A stretch of 5,509 nucleotides of DNA. It comes from Eubacterium sp. (GTDB lineage: Bacteria > Bacillota > Clostridia > Oscillospirales > Acutalibacteraceae). Every line of letters starts with the position of its first letter. Position 1 is the stretch's first letter. Made by a program: the position numbers and the translations under genes. Below are positions 1 to 5,509 of the stretch, in pieces. The DNA lies in contig JAFYGD010000147.1 of NCBI GenBank assembly GCA_017543415.1, positions 1-5,509 on the forward strand. The letters run 5' to 3'. The notes below the pieces were generated by a model. The model was not told the origin of the DNA, did not search any database, and worked only from the letters and a program-made list of their open reading frames with translations.

Positions 1-220
1 CGGCGTGCTCGGCGGAATGACAAGCGGCGCACCGCTGATTGTCAGCGTTGCGGTTAAACCCACCCCCTCAATACCCTGCGCTCAGAACAGCGTAAACCTT
101 AAAACAATGCAAAACGAAAAGCTTACCGTTAACGGCAGGCACGACCCCTGTATTGTACCTCGCGCCGTTGCAGCGGTTGAGGCAGCGGTTGCGCTCGGTT
201 TACTTGATATACTGTCTTAA
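1..220 (+). CDS. aroC: Chorismate synthase, C-terminal part (5' truncated by window edge)
   Basis: Chorismate synthase converts 5-enolpyruvylshikimate-3-phosphate to chorismate in the cytoplasm, the last step of the shikimate pathway, using reduced FMN. Only the last 72 residues are visible, reading from base 2 to a TAA at 218-220; the start lies upstream of the window. The fragment carries the family's C-terminal landmarks: a GGMTSG segment matching the usual GGISNG-type glycine loop, the KPTPS motif about 15 residues later, and the signature GRHDPCIVPRA followed by VEA, which is the third conserved block of chorismate synthases. The protein ends shortly after this block, as is normal, so there is no sign of damage. 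The GTG at base 5 is an internal valine codon, not a start. The next gene, a chorismate mutase, begins 9 bp after the stop and uses this enzyme's product, which supports the call. Confidence 0.95.
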   Translation, partial: GVLGGMTSGAPLIVSVAVKPTPSIPCAQNSVNLKTMQNEKLTVNGRHDPCIVPRAVAAVEAAVALGLLDILS

Positions 221-229
221 GAGGTTAAT

Positions 230-475
230 ATGAACGAATTATCAAAGCTTCGTCAGCATATAGATGAGATTGACGATAAGCTTATGCCCCTTCTTGCAGG
301 GCGTATGGAGCTTTCAAAAGAGATTGCCGAATATAAGGCAAAAGAGGATATTCCCGTTTTAGACGAACAAAGAGAGCGGGAAATACTTGAAAAAGCCGAA
401 AGCTACGGCGAAGAAATTAAAACGGTTTACTTATCTGTTCTTGAGGCTTCACGCAAGGTTCAGAACAATAAATAA
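230..475 (+). CDS. aroQ: Chorismate mutase, stand-alone AroQ type
   Basis: This 81-residue all-helical protein should rearrange chorismate to prephenate, the branch-point step to phenylalanine and tyrosine, in the cytoplasm. It aligns over its whole length with the AroQ (CM type II) fold seen at the N-terminus of E. coli PheA. The active-site set appears complete: Arg8, Arg25, Lys36, Asp45, Arg48, Glu49, and Ser74 with Gln78, corresponding to E. coli Arg11, Arg28, Lys39, Asp48, Arg51, Glu52, Ser84 and Gln88. The shorter distance between Glu49 and Ser74 points to a trimmed loop between helices 2 and 3. No prephenate dehydratase, dehydrogenase or DAHP synthase domain is fused, and there is no signal peptide, so it is not the secreted class. 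The ATG is preceded by AGAGG overlapping the aroC stop region (220-224), so it is probably translated right after aroC. These small mutases are expected to work as intertwined dimers. Confidence 0.93.
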   Translation: MNELSKLRQHIDEIDDKLMPLLAGRMELSKEIAEYKAKEDIPVLDEQREREILEKAESYGEEIKTVYLSVLEASRKVQNNK

Positions 476-499
476 CAATACTGATTTGGAGATGGGCGT

Positions 500-1270
500 A
501 TGAAAAAAACTAAACGCCACAGAACAAAATTTATATCCTTTATTATATTTACGGTAACAACTGCGCTGATAGTGTTTCTTGCAATAGTGCTTCATAACCA
601 GGTTAAGCTTGAAACCCAGTTTATTGCGCTTATCAACTTTTTAACCAAGCTTGATAACGCGGTTGCACAGCTTGACACCCAGGTGGAAATACTAATCTGT
701 ATTTTTGCTTTGTATATTGCAAAATGTCAGCTTCCCATACCTATGAGCTTTCTTGTTGCAATTTCGGGTATGGTGTTCCCGCTTAGCGAAGCCCTGCTTG
801 TAAACGTTATCTTTTGCTTCTTCTTCTTTTCCGTTAAGTATGTTGAAGGCGTGTTTATCGGCGGCGGATGGACGGGAATTATTCTCAGCTTTAAGCGTAT
901 GCACTTCATACGCGACTGGATTGAGTTCAAGGGCAACGGTAATCCCTACGTTCTTACCGTAACGCGTATGATACCCGCTATTTCCCTTAGTATGATTTCA
1001 AAATACTACGGCTCGCTGAGGTATGATTTCCTTTACTATTCAATTTTAAGCCTTGTAGGCTTTGCACCGAGGCTTTATATGTATACAAAGCTCGGCGCCG
1101 CATATACAAATCCGTTTTCACCGCGGTTTATTATACCGCTTATGATAATTGTAGGCTTTTCGGGATTTACAAGCCTTATATTCAACGTTTTTTACGGAAT
1201 AAAATCCCGACAGATGAACCAAACGCTGTTAATTTACAGCGAAAAAGAAAAATATAAAATTGTTTTATAA
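500..1270 (+). CDS. TVP38/TMEM64-type (VTT domain) integral membrane protein
   Basis: This 256-residue protein has a basic N-terminus (KKTKRHRTK), a first membrane helix at about 11-31, a polar, probably amphipathic stretch at 33-60, and further hydrophobic segments at about 62-78, 80-112, 148-168, 176-192 and 209-233. It resembles the VTT domain of the DedA superfamily: a proline-containing re-entrant-like segment at 78-94 (LPIPMSFLVAISG then MVFP) and a second block at 156-190 with the TRMIPA motif, Gly171 and the GFAPR turn. In other VTT proteins these two blocks form facing re-entrant loops. Relatives such as TMEM41B and VMP1 scramble phospholipids, and some bacterial DedA proteins move undecaprenyl phosphate; the substrate of the bacterial TVP38 clade is not settled, so I give no specific function. 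GGAG at 488-491 sets the ATG start. It lies 24 bp after the chorismate mutase and 12 bp before the galactokinase-like gene, so co-transcription is likely. Confidence 0.78.
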   Translation: MKKTKRHRTKFISFIIFTVTTALIVFLAIVLHNQVKLETQFIALINFLTKLDNAVAQLDTQVEILICIFALYIAKCQLPIPMSFLVAISGMVFPLSEALLVNVIFCFFFFSVKYVEGVFIGGGWTGIILSFKRMHFIRDWIEFKGNGNPYVLTVTRMIPAISLSMISKYYGSLRYDFLYYSILSLVGFAPRLYMYTKLGAAYTNPFSPRFIIPLMIIVGFSGFTSLIFNVFYGIKSRQMNQTLLIYSEKEKYKIVL

Positions 1271-1282
1271 AGAGGTAAAGCT

Positions 1283-2563
1283 ATGAAAGTTAAAGAATTA
1301 ATCAGTGCTATCAATTCCGGCAGCTACGATGAAAACCTTAAAGCGGTTTACGTAATGGATTCAGCGGTTGAAAGCCAGAAGCCCCGTTATGCGGAAGCGC
1401 TGGATTCCTTCGGAGCTCTTTTCGGATACGACCGTGAGGTTAATATTATTTCCGCCCCCGGCAGAACCGAAATCTGCGGCAACCATACCGACCATAATAA
1501 CGGTAAGGTAATTGCTGCCTCAATTAACCTTGACGCTATTGCCGTTGTAAGCAAAAACGAGGATAATATTATCCGCGTTAAGTCAAAGGGCCACAGAATC
1601 AACGTTGTTGATTTAAGTGACCTTGAGCCCAAAGAGGAGCGCTACGGTGATTCAACCTCGCTTGTTCAGGGCGTTGCAGCGGGCATTAAAAACCTCGGCT
1701 TTGAGGTTGGCGGCTTTGACGCGTTTACAATGAACGACGTTATGGGCGGCTCGGGACTTTCCTCCTCGGCAGCTTATGAGGTGCTTATCGGTTCAGCCGT
1801 TTCCTATCTTTTCAACGAAGGTAAGGTTAGCGCGGTTGATATTGCAAAGGTTGCCCAGTACAGCGAAAACGTATTTTTCGGCAAGCCCTGCGGACTTCTT
1901 GACCAGATGGCTTCCTCTGTAGGCTCAATCGTTAATATTGATTTTAAATCAACAAAGGAGCCTGTTATTAAGAAAATTGATTTTGACTTTGCAAAAACGG
2001 GTTATTCGCTTTGTATCGTTGATACGGGCGGCAACCATTCTGACCTTACGGACGATTACGCTGCGGTAAGAAGCGAAATGGAAAGCGTTGCAAAGGCGCT
2101 CGGCAAGAATGTGTTAAGAGAGGCTACATATGAGGAATTCTTTGCAGCCCTTCCCGAGCTTACCAAAAAGGTAAACGACCGCGCAATCCTCCGCGCAATT
2201 CATTTTTACAATGAAAACAGGCGCGTTGACGAGTGCGTTAAATACCTTGAAAACAACGATTTTGAAGGCTTTAAGAAAATTATTCTTGAATCGGGCTTTT
2301 CGTCATATATGCTTAATCAGAACGTTTATACTCCCAAAAACCCGACAGAGCAGAAAATATCCTTAGCCCTTGCAATCAGCGAAGAGCTGCTTAAGGGCAG
2401 GGGAGCATGGCGTGTTCACGGCGGCGGCTTTGCGGGAACGGTTCAGGCGTTTGTTCCAAACGATATGCTCAGTGAGTATAAAACAGTTATTGAAAGCGTG
2501 TTCGGCGAGGGTACCTGCTATGCGCTCATTATCCGTCCCGTAGGCGGTTATCAGGTAATTTAA
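1283..2563 (+). CDS. galK: Galactokinase-like GHMP family sugar kinase
   Basis: The predicted role is ATP-dependent phosphorylation of galactose at C1, the entry step of the Leloir pathway, in the cytoplasm. All three GHMP kinase motifs are present. Motif 1, the galactokinase signature, is at 60-74 (GRTEICGNHTDHNNG). Motif 2, the phosphate loop, is at 155-163 (GGSGLSSSA). Motif 3 is at 380-386 (GGGFAGT). Arg61 and Asp207, within CGLLDQ, match the Arg/Asp pair that acts in galactokinase catalysis; His68 and Asp70 match sugar-contacting residues. At 426 residues it is longer than the usual 380-400, mainly because about 25 extra residues precede motif 1. The signature has Asn67 where the classic form has Glu (GEHTDY), and His71 replaces Tyr. 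I recall GNHTDH in other clostridial members, so this is likely a clade trait, but it may affect sugar choice. AGAGG at 1271-1275 supports the ATG. No epimerase or uridylyltransferase gene is nearby, so galactose specificity is inferred from family only. Confidence 0.87.
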   Translation: MKVKELISAINSGSYDENLKAVYVMDSAVESQKPRYAEALDSFGALFGYDREVNIISAPGRTEICGNHTDHNNGKVIAASINLDAIAVVSKNEDNIIRVKSKGHRINVVDLSDLEPKEERYGDSTSLVQGVAAGIKNLGFEVGGFDAFTMNDVMGGSGLSSSAAYEVLIGSAVSYLFNEGKVSAVDIAKVAQYSENVFFGKPCGLLDQMASSVGSIVNIDFKSTKEPVIKKIDFDFAKTGYSLCIVDTGGNHSDLTDDYAAVRSEMESVAKALGKNVLREATYEEFFAALPELTKKVNDRAILRAIHFYNENRRVDECVKYLENNDFEGFKKIILESGFSSYMLNQNVYTPKNPTEQKISLALAISEELLKGRGAWRVHGGGFAGTVQAFVPNDMLSEYKTVIESVFGEGTCYALIIRPVGGYQVI

Positions 2564-2586
2564 GGTAAATCAGGAAGGCAAATAAT

Positions 2587-3549
2587 ATGAAATATGTATT
2601 TATAAATAACCCCGTTGCGGGCAATAAGAATAAGGAAAAAATCCTCTCACGCATTAAATCCACCTTCCGTCAGCTTGACGATGAAATGATTGTGGAAAAC
2701 ACAATGTATTCAAATCACGCAAAGGAAATTGCGGCAGAGTATGCAAATAAATACGGCGCAGAATGCGTTGTTGTTTCCTGCGGCGGTGACGGAACGGTGC
2801 ATGAAATTGCAAACGGACTTGCGGGAACGGAAACTCCTTTAATGGTTTTACCGCTCGGTACGGGAAACGATTTTGCAAAAAAGCTTTATAAAACAAAGAA
2901 TATAAATGTTGAAAACGTAATTAAGTCATTCGGTCTTTATAACGGCAAGCTCCGTTATGACGTAAAGCCCATAGACCTTATTGATTATAATGGCGAAAAG
3001 TGCATTAACGTTATGTCCTTCGGGCTTGATACGCTTGTTGAAACCCTCGGTAAAAAGATTGCAAATAAGGCTCCGTTTTTAGGCCATCAGGCGTATAACG
3101 TTGCAATTGTACCCGTTATTACAAAGCCGCTTCATTATAAAATCAGCTTTGATATTACCTGCGTTGACAAGGAAACCGGCGAGGAATATCAGTTTAAAGA
3201 GGATAATAAGGACTTTGCTCTTTTTGCAATCTGTAACGCAAGCTATTACGGCGGCGGTTACTGCCCCGCACCGGACGCAGAGCTTGACGACGGACTTCTT
3301 GATATGGCGCTTATAAACGGCTTAAGTCTTGCAAAAGCGCTTCCCATGATACCAAAGTATTCCGCAGGTACCGCAACCCAGGAAACCTTCCCCGATATTA
3401 TCACTAACGGCTACGCAAAGCGCGGCAAGCTCTGGATGGAGGACGGTTCCGCCCTGCTCGGCAACTGTGACGGTGAGAATTTTGATTATAACGAGCTTGA
3501 CTTTTTCGTTGATGAAAAAGCGCTTAAGCTCTGCTTTATAAAGGAATAA
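2587..3549 (+). CDS. Diacylglycerol kinase family lipid kinase (DgkB/YegS type)
   Basis: This 320-residue soluble or membrane-peripheral enzyme has the DAGK catalytic fold. Visible family motifs are the N-terminal NPVAG (8-12), the nucleotide-binding GGDGT (66-70), PLGTGNDFA (89-97), the glycine-rich GGGYCPAPDAELDDGLLD block (222-239), and a C-terminal CDGE (294-297) matching the conserved DGE turn before the last strands. In Gram-positive bacteria such kinases phosphorylate diacylglycerol to phosphatidate, recycling the lipid released when lipoteichoic acid is made; others in the family act on phosphatidylglycerol, sphingoid bases or undetermined lipids, so the substrate is not certain. Length is normal (about 300-330) and no transmembrane helix is seen. 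AGGAAGG at 2572-2578, 8 bp before the ATG, sets the start. The gene follows the galactokinase-like gene by 23 bp and is the last before a strong terminator, so it appears to close the operon. Confidence 0.9.
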   Translation: MKYVFINNPVAGNKNKEKILSRIKSTFRQLDDEMIVENTMYSNHAKEIAAEYANKYGAECVVVSCGGDGTVHEIANGLAGTETPLMVLPLGTGNDFAKKLYKTKNINVENVIKSFGLYNGKLRYDVKPIDLIDYNGEKCINVMSFGLDTLVETLGKKIANKAPFLGHQAYNVAIVPVITKPLHYKISFDITCVDKETGEEYQFKEDNKDFALFAICNASYYGGGYCPAPDAELDDGLLDMALINGLSLAKALPMIPKYSAGTATQETFPDIITNGYAKRGKLWMEDGSALLGNCDGENFDYNELDFFVDEKALKLCFIKE

Positions 3550-3553
3550 TATA

Positions 3554-3581
3554 AGGCGGGCCTCTGCGCCCGCCTGTTTTT
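3554..3581 (+). terminator. Rho-independent terminator after the lipid kinase gene
   Basis: A perfect 8-bp GC-rich inverted repeat, AGGCGGGC at 3554-3561 and GCCCGCCT at 3568-3575, encloses a 6-nt loop (CTCTGC) and is followed by G and five T residues (3577-3581). It starts 5 nt after the lipid kinase stop codon. It should end the transcript of the upstream five-gene unit. The T-tract is short, so some read-through into the downstream hydrolase gene is possible. Confidence 0.9.
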
Positions 3582-3583
3582 AC

Positions 3584-3588
3584 AGGAG
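3584..3588 (+). promoter_or_regulatory. Shine-Dalgarno site of the glycoside hydrolase gene
   Basis: AGGAG lies 6 nt before the ATG at 3595 and fixes that start. It begins only 2 nt after the T-tract of the terminator. There is no space for a promoter between the terminator and this site, so the message carrying it must begin upstream of the hairpin. Confidence 0.85.
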
Positions 3589-3594
3589 TAGTTT

Positions 3595-5509
3595 ATGAAA
3601 AAGGCTCTGAAAATAATCGGTTTAACCCTGCTTTCGCTCATAATTGTTATCGGCGCAGCAGCGGGAATATATTTCGGCACATATCAGTCAACTATGGTTT
3701 TTGATTTTTCCGAAAAAACGGGAGAGGTTAAAAAGGGCGCCTCGGGTTATCTTTACGGTATTGCCGAAAACGGAGTTCCGAGCGCTGAAATGGTGGAAAG
3801 CATTGACGTTCAGACCATATCTCAAAAGGTTTCCGGCGGACTTCAGCATCCTGTGGGCGATATTGATTCTGCCGATAAAATGCTTAAAGGCGTAAAGTAT
3901 GAAGTGGTTTATCTTCAGGATATTTACGATACCTGGTATTATAAATATGACGATATAATGACTGCGCGCAGCAAGGGTGAATATGATTGGCAGGATTTTA
4001 TAAACACTGATTATTTACCTAAAGTAGAAAAAACAGTTAAAAATATGGCGTCAAAAAGCTATAAAGCGCCTGTTGTATACTGTCTGTATAACGAGTGTGA
4101 TAACGGAATATGGTTCGGTGAAAGCCAAAAGGACGATAATCCGGAGAATAAATACGGCGTGTGGTGCGACTATAACGATACGGGCAAGGATAATTTCAAC
4201 CTCGGGTGGAAGCAGACCTATGACCTTGTAAAGTCGCTTGATAAAAATGCACTTATCGGCGGTTCGGGCTTCTGTGATTTTGATGTGTATGAGCTTGAAT
4301 ACTTCCTTACCTTCTGTAAGGACAATAACTGCTTGCCCGATATTATGATTTATCACGAGCTTGCGGAGCGCGAGGCGTATTATTTTGACGAGCACATAAG
4401 GGATTACCGCGCTCTTGAAAAAAAGCTTGGTATAAATGAGCTTGAAATAATAATTACCGAATACGGAATGATGAGCGAAAACGGCTATCCGGGCGAAATG
4501 GTAAAATACATAACCCAGTTTGAAAACAATAAGGTTTACGGTGACAGCGCTTACTGGCGCCTTGCCGATAATCTTAACGATACCTGCGCGGATGATAACA
4601 GCCCTAACGCACAGTGGTGGCTAATGCGCTGGTATACCGATATGAAGGGCGAAACCGTAAAGGGCACAAATAAGGACATCCTTTCCTCGGACTTTGCAAA
4701 TTTCTTTAAGTACCGCTACGATTCATTAAGCTTTAACGGCTTTATGGGCATAGCCTCAACAAACGGCAGCGAAATTGACGTTGTATGCGGTGGCGGCGAG
4801 CGCAAATCAAGGGTGCAGCTTAAGCACCTTGATTCAACCGGGCTTTACGGCAAGGAGGTTACCGTAACCGTTGAGGAAACCGTTTATAAAGGACTCTACG
4901 GTATAGTGAATAAGCCTGTAATTATTAAGCAGTTTAACACAAAACTTAAAAAGAGCCTTACCGTTGAGCTCGGAAAGCTTGATAAGGCTAACGCGTATCA
5001 TATTGTTATTACCGAAATGCAGGGTAAGGATGAAATTGAGGGAACACGCCCCGACCGCTATGAATTTGAAAACGGAACCCTCCTCGGTAAGGCATATACC
5101 TACGATTCCTACGCTCCTGCAAGTGGCGGGAACGAAGAAGGACACGACCTTGTAGGCGGTATGGAAAACGAGGGCGACGGCGTAGAGATAGCTGTTACTA
5201 TTCCCGACGACGGTAACTATATGCTTGACTTCATTTACGGCAATTCAAACGACGGAAAATGGCTTGAAAACGGACGTCAGGACCCGAACGGCAGAGTAAA
5301 TACAAAGGTAAAACTTTCTTTTGACGGAAAACAAAAAGATATTATTGAACTTCCTAACACAATAAAAAGCGAATATACCTCATGCTATTCTCTTCCGTAC
5401 GAATATTATAAGGCGGGGGAGCACACAATCCGCCTTGAACACGTTGAAGGCACTTACGTCCTTGATTCCCTTGTTGTTACTCCCGAAAGCGGCACAGAGC
5501 AGTACATAG
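3595..5509 (+). CDS. Membrane-anchored multidomain glycoside hydrolase (clan GH-A-like barrel, CBM6/35-like module), 3' truncated by window edge
   Basis: The frame stays open for 638 codons and runs off the window; the final TAG is out of frame. Residues 1-31 form a signal anchor or signal peptide: KKALK, then a hydrophobic run at 7-28, with no lipobox. Most of the protein should therefore lie outside the membrane. Residues about 48-375 look like a clan GH-A (beta/alpha)8 barrel. The YNE motif gives Glu167 as likely acid/base, ITEYG gives Glu289 as likely nucleophile, and SAYWRLAD (318-325) fits the last barrel strand. QHPVGD (84-89) and LQDIYDTWYY (107-116) also look like conserved barrel segments. 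A beta-sandwich follows at about 380-480, then a CBM6/35-like jelly roll at about 488-630, starting YEFENG and ending with AGEHTIRLEH and YVLDSLVV. I infer hydrolysis of an extracellular beta-linked polysaccharide or glycoconjugate. GH39 and GH5-like families are candidates, but I cannot assign a family or substrate. Further domains may lie beyond the window. Confidence 0.75.
   Translation, partial: MKKALKIIGLTLLSLIIVIGAAAGIYFGTYQSTMVFDFSEKTGEVKKGASGYLYGIAENGVPSAEMVESIDVQTISQKVSGGLQHPVGDIDSADKMLKGVKYEVVYLQDIYDTWYYKYDDIMTARSKGEYDWQDFINTDYLPKVEKTVKNMASKSYKAPVVYCLYNECDNGIWFGESQKDDNPENKYGVWCDYNDTGKDNFNLGWKQTYDLVKSLDKNALIGGSGFCDFDVYELEYFLTFCKDNNCLPDIMIYHELAEREAYYFDEHIRDYRALEKKLGINELEIIITEYGMMSENGYPGEMVKYITQFENNKVYGDSAYWRLADNLNDTCADDNSPNAQWWLMRWYTDMKGETVKGTNKDILSSDFANFFKYRYDSLSFNGFMGIASTNGSEIDVVCGGGERKSRVQLKHLDSTGLYGKEVTVTVEETVYKGLYGIVNKPVIIKQFNTKLKKSLTVELGKLDKANAYHIVITEMQGKDEIEGTRPDRYEFENGTLLGKAYTYDSYAPASGGNEEGHDLVGGMENEGDGVEIAVTIPDDGNYMLDFIYGNSNDGKWLENGRQDPNGRVNTKVKLSFDGKQKDIIELPNTIKSEYTSCYSLPYEYYKAGEHTIRLEHVEGTYVLDSLVVTPESGTEQYI

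Noticed and set aside
5..220. A separate 71-residue gene starting at the GTG at base 5
   Set aside because: The residues match the internal C-terminal region of chorismate synthase and the frame is already open at the window edge, so the GTG is an internal valine codon.
1387..1632. Antisense open frame inside the galactokinase-like gene
   Set aside because: It overlaps the conserved GHMP motif 1 region, which is certainly coding on the + strand; the antisense translation looks arbitrary.
3497..3555. Possible internal promoter for the hydrolase: TTGACT at 3497-3502 with TATAAA at 3537 or TATAAG at 3550
   Set aside because: The spacing between the boxes is 34 or 47 bp, not the usual 16-18 bp, and no good -35 box sits at the right distance from either AT-rich hexamer.
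3644..3895. Second + strand frame of 83 codons near the start of the hydrolase gene, which might have suggested a frameshift
   Set aside because: The main frame from 3595 reads without interruption through the anchor, barrel and CBM segments, so no frameshift is needed; the alternative frame is Arg/Lys-rich with no domain.
4051..4395. Antisense open frame of 114 codons inside the glycoside hydrolase gene
   Set aside because: It lies wholly within a well-supported coding frame on the + strand, has no recognisable domain, and is explained by the codon bias of the sense gene.
4834..5145. Antisense open frame of 103 codons inside the beta-sandwich/CBM part of the hydrolase gene
   Set aside because: It is a shadow of the sense frame, which shows clear CBM-like motifs over the same bases; no family is recognisable in the antisense product.
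5507..5509. TAG at the very end of the window as a stop for the hydrolase
   Set aside because: The reading frame from 3595 splits these bases as ATA-G, so the TAG is out of frame and the gene continues past the window.

Overview
The window reads as a stretch of a low-to-mid GC Gram-positive anaerobe of the class Clostridia, plausibly a gut Oscillospiraceae/Ruminococcaceae-type organism. I infer this from protein style, codon choice (many AAA/GAA/ATA/ATT codons mixed with GGC/GCG), strong AGGAG-type ribosome binding sites and tight gene packing. The species cannot be fixed from the sequence alone. All genes lie on the + strand, and there are no long non-coding stretches, RNA genes, mobile elements or CRISPR repeats.

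Layout: (1) 1-220, the 3' end of chorismate synthase (aroC). (2) 230-475, a small stand-alone AroQ-type chorismate mutase, the next pathway step. (3) 500-1270, a polytopic membrane protein of the TVP38/TMEM64 (VTT-domain, DedA-superfamily) type. (4) 1283-2563, a galactokinase-like GHMP kinase with an Asn in place of the usual Glu in its sugar-binding signature. (5) 2587-3549, a diacylglycerol-kinase-type lipid kinase. (6) 3554-3581, a strong intrinsic terminator. (7) 3595 to beyond the window end, a membrane-anchored multidomain glycoside hydrolase with a clan GH-A-like barrel, a beta-sandwich and a CBM6/35-like module; it is still open at base 5509.

Genes 1-5 are separated by only 9-24 bp, each has its own Shine-Dalgarno sequence, and the group ends at the terminator, so they look like one transcription unit. 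The first two genes make prephenate for Phe/Tyr synthesis. The next three concern membranes, sugar phosphorylation and lipid phosphorylation. Any link to the aromatic genes is probably shared transcription rather than shared pathway. A cell-envelope or glycolipid role for the VTT protein, sugar kinase, lipid kinase and surface hydrolase is possible but is inference only.

Most of the window is ordinary housekeeping sequence. I found no clear evidence of an undescribed system. The items most worth a second look are the glycoside hydrolase of unassigned family, the galactokinase signature variant, and the terminator placed directly against the hydrolase ribosome binding site with no room for a promoter.
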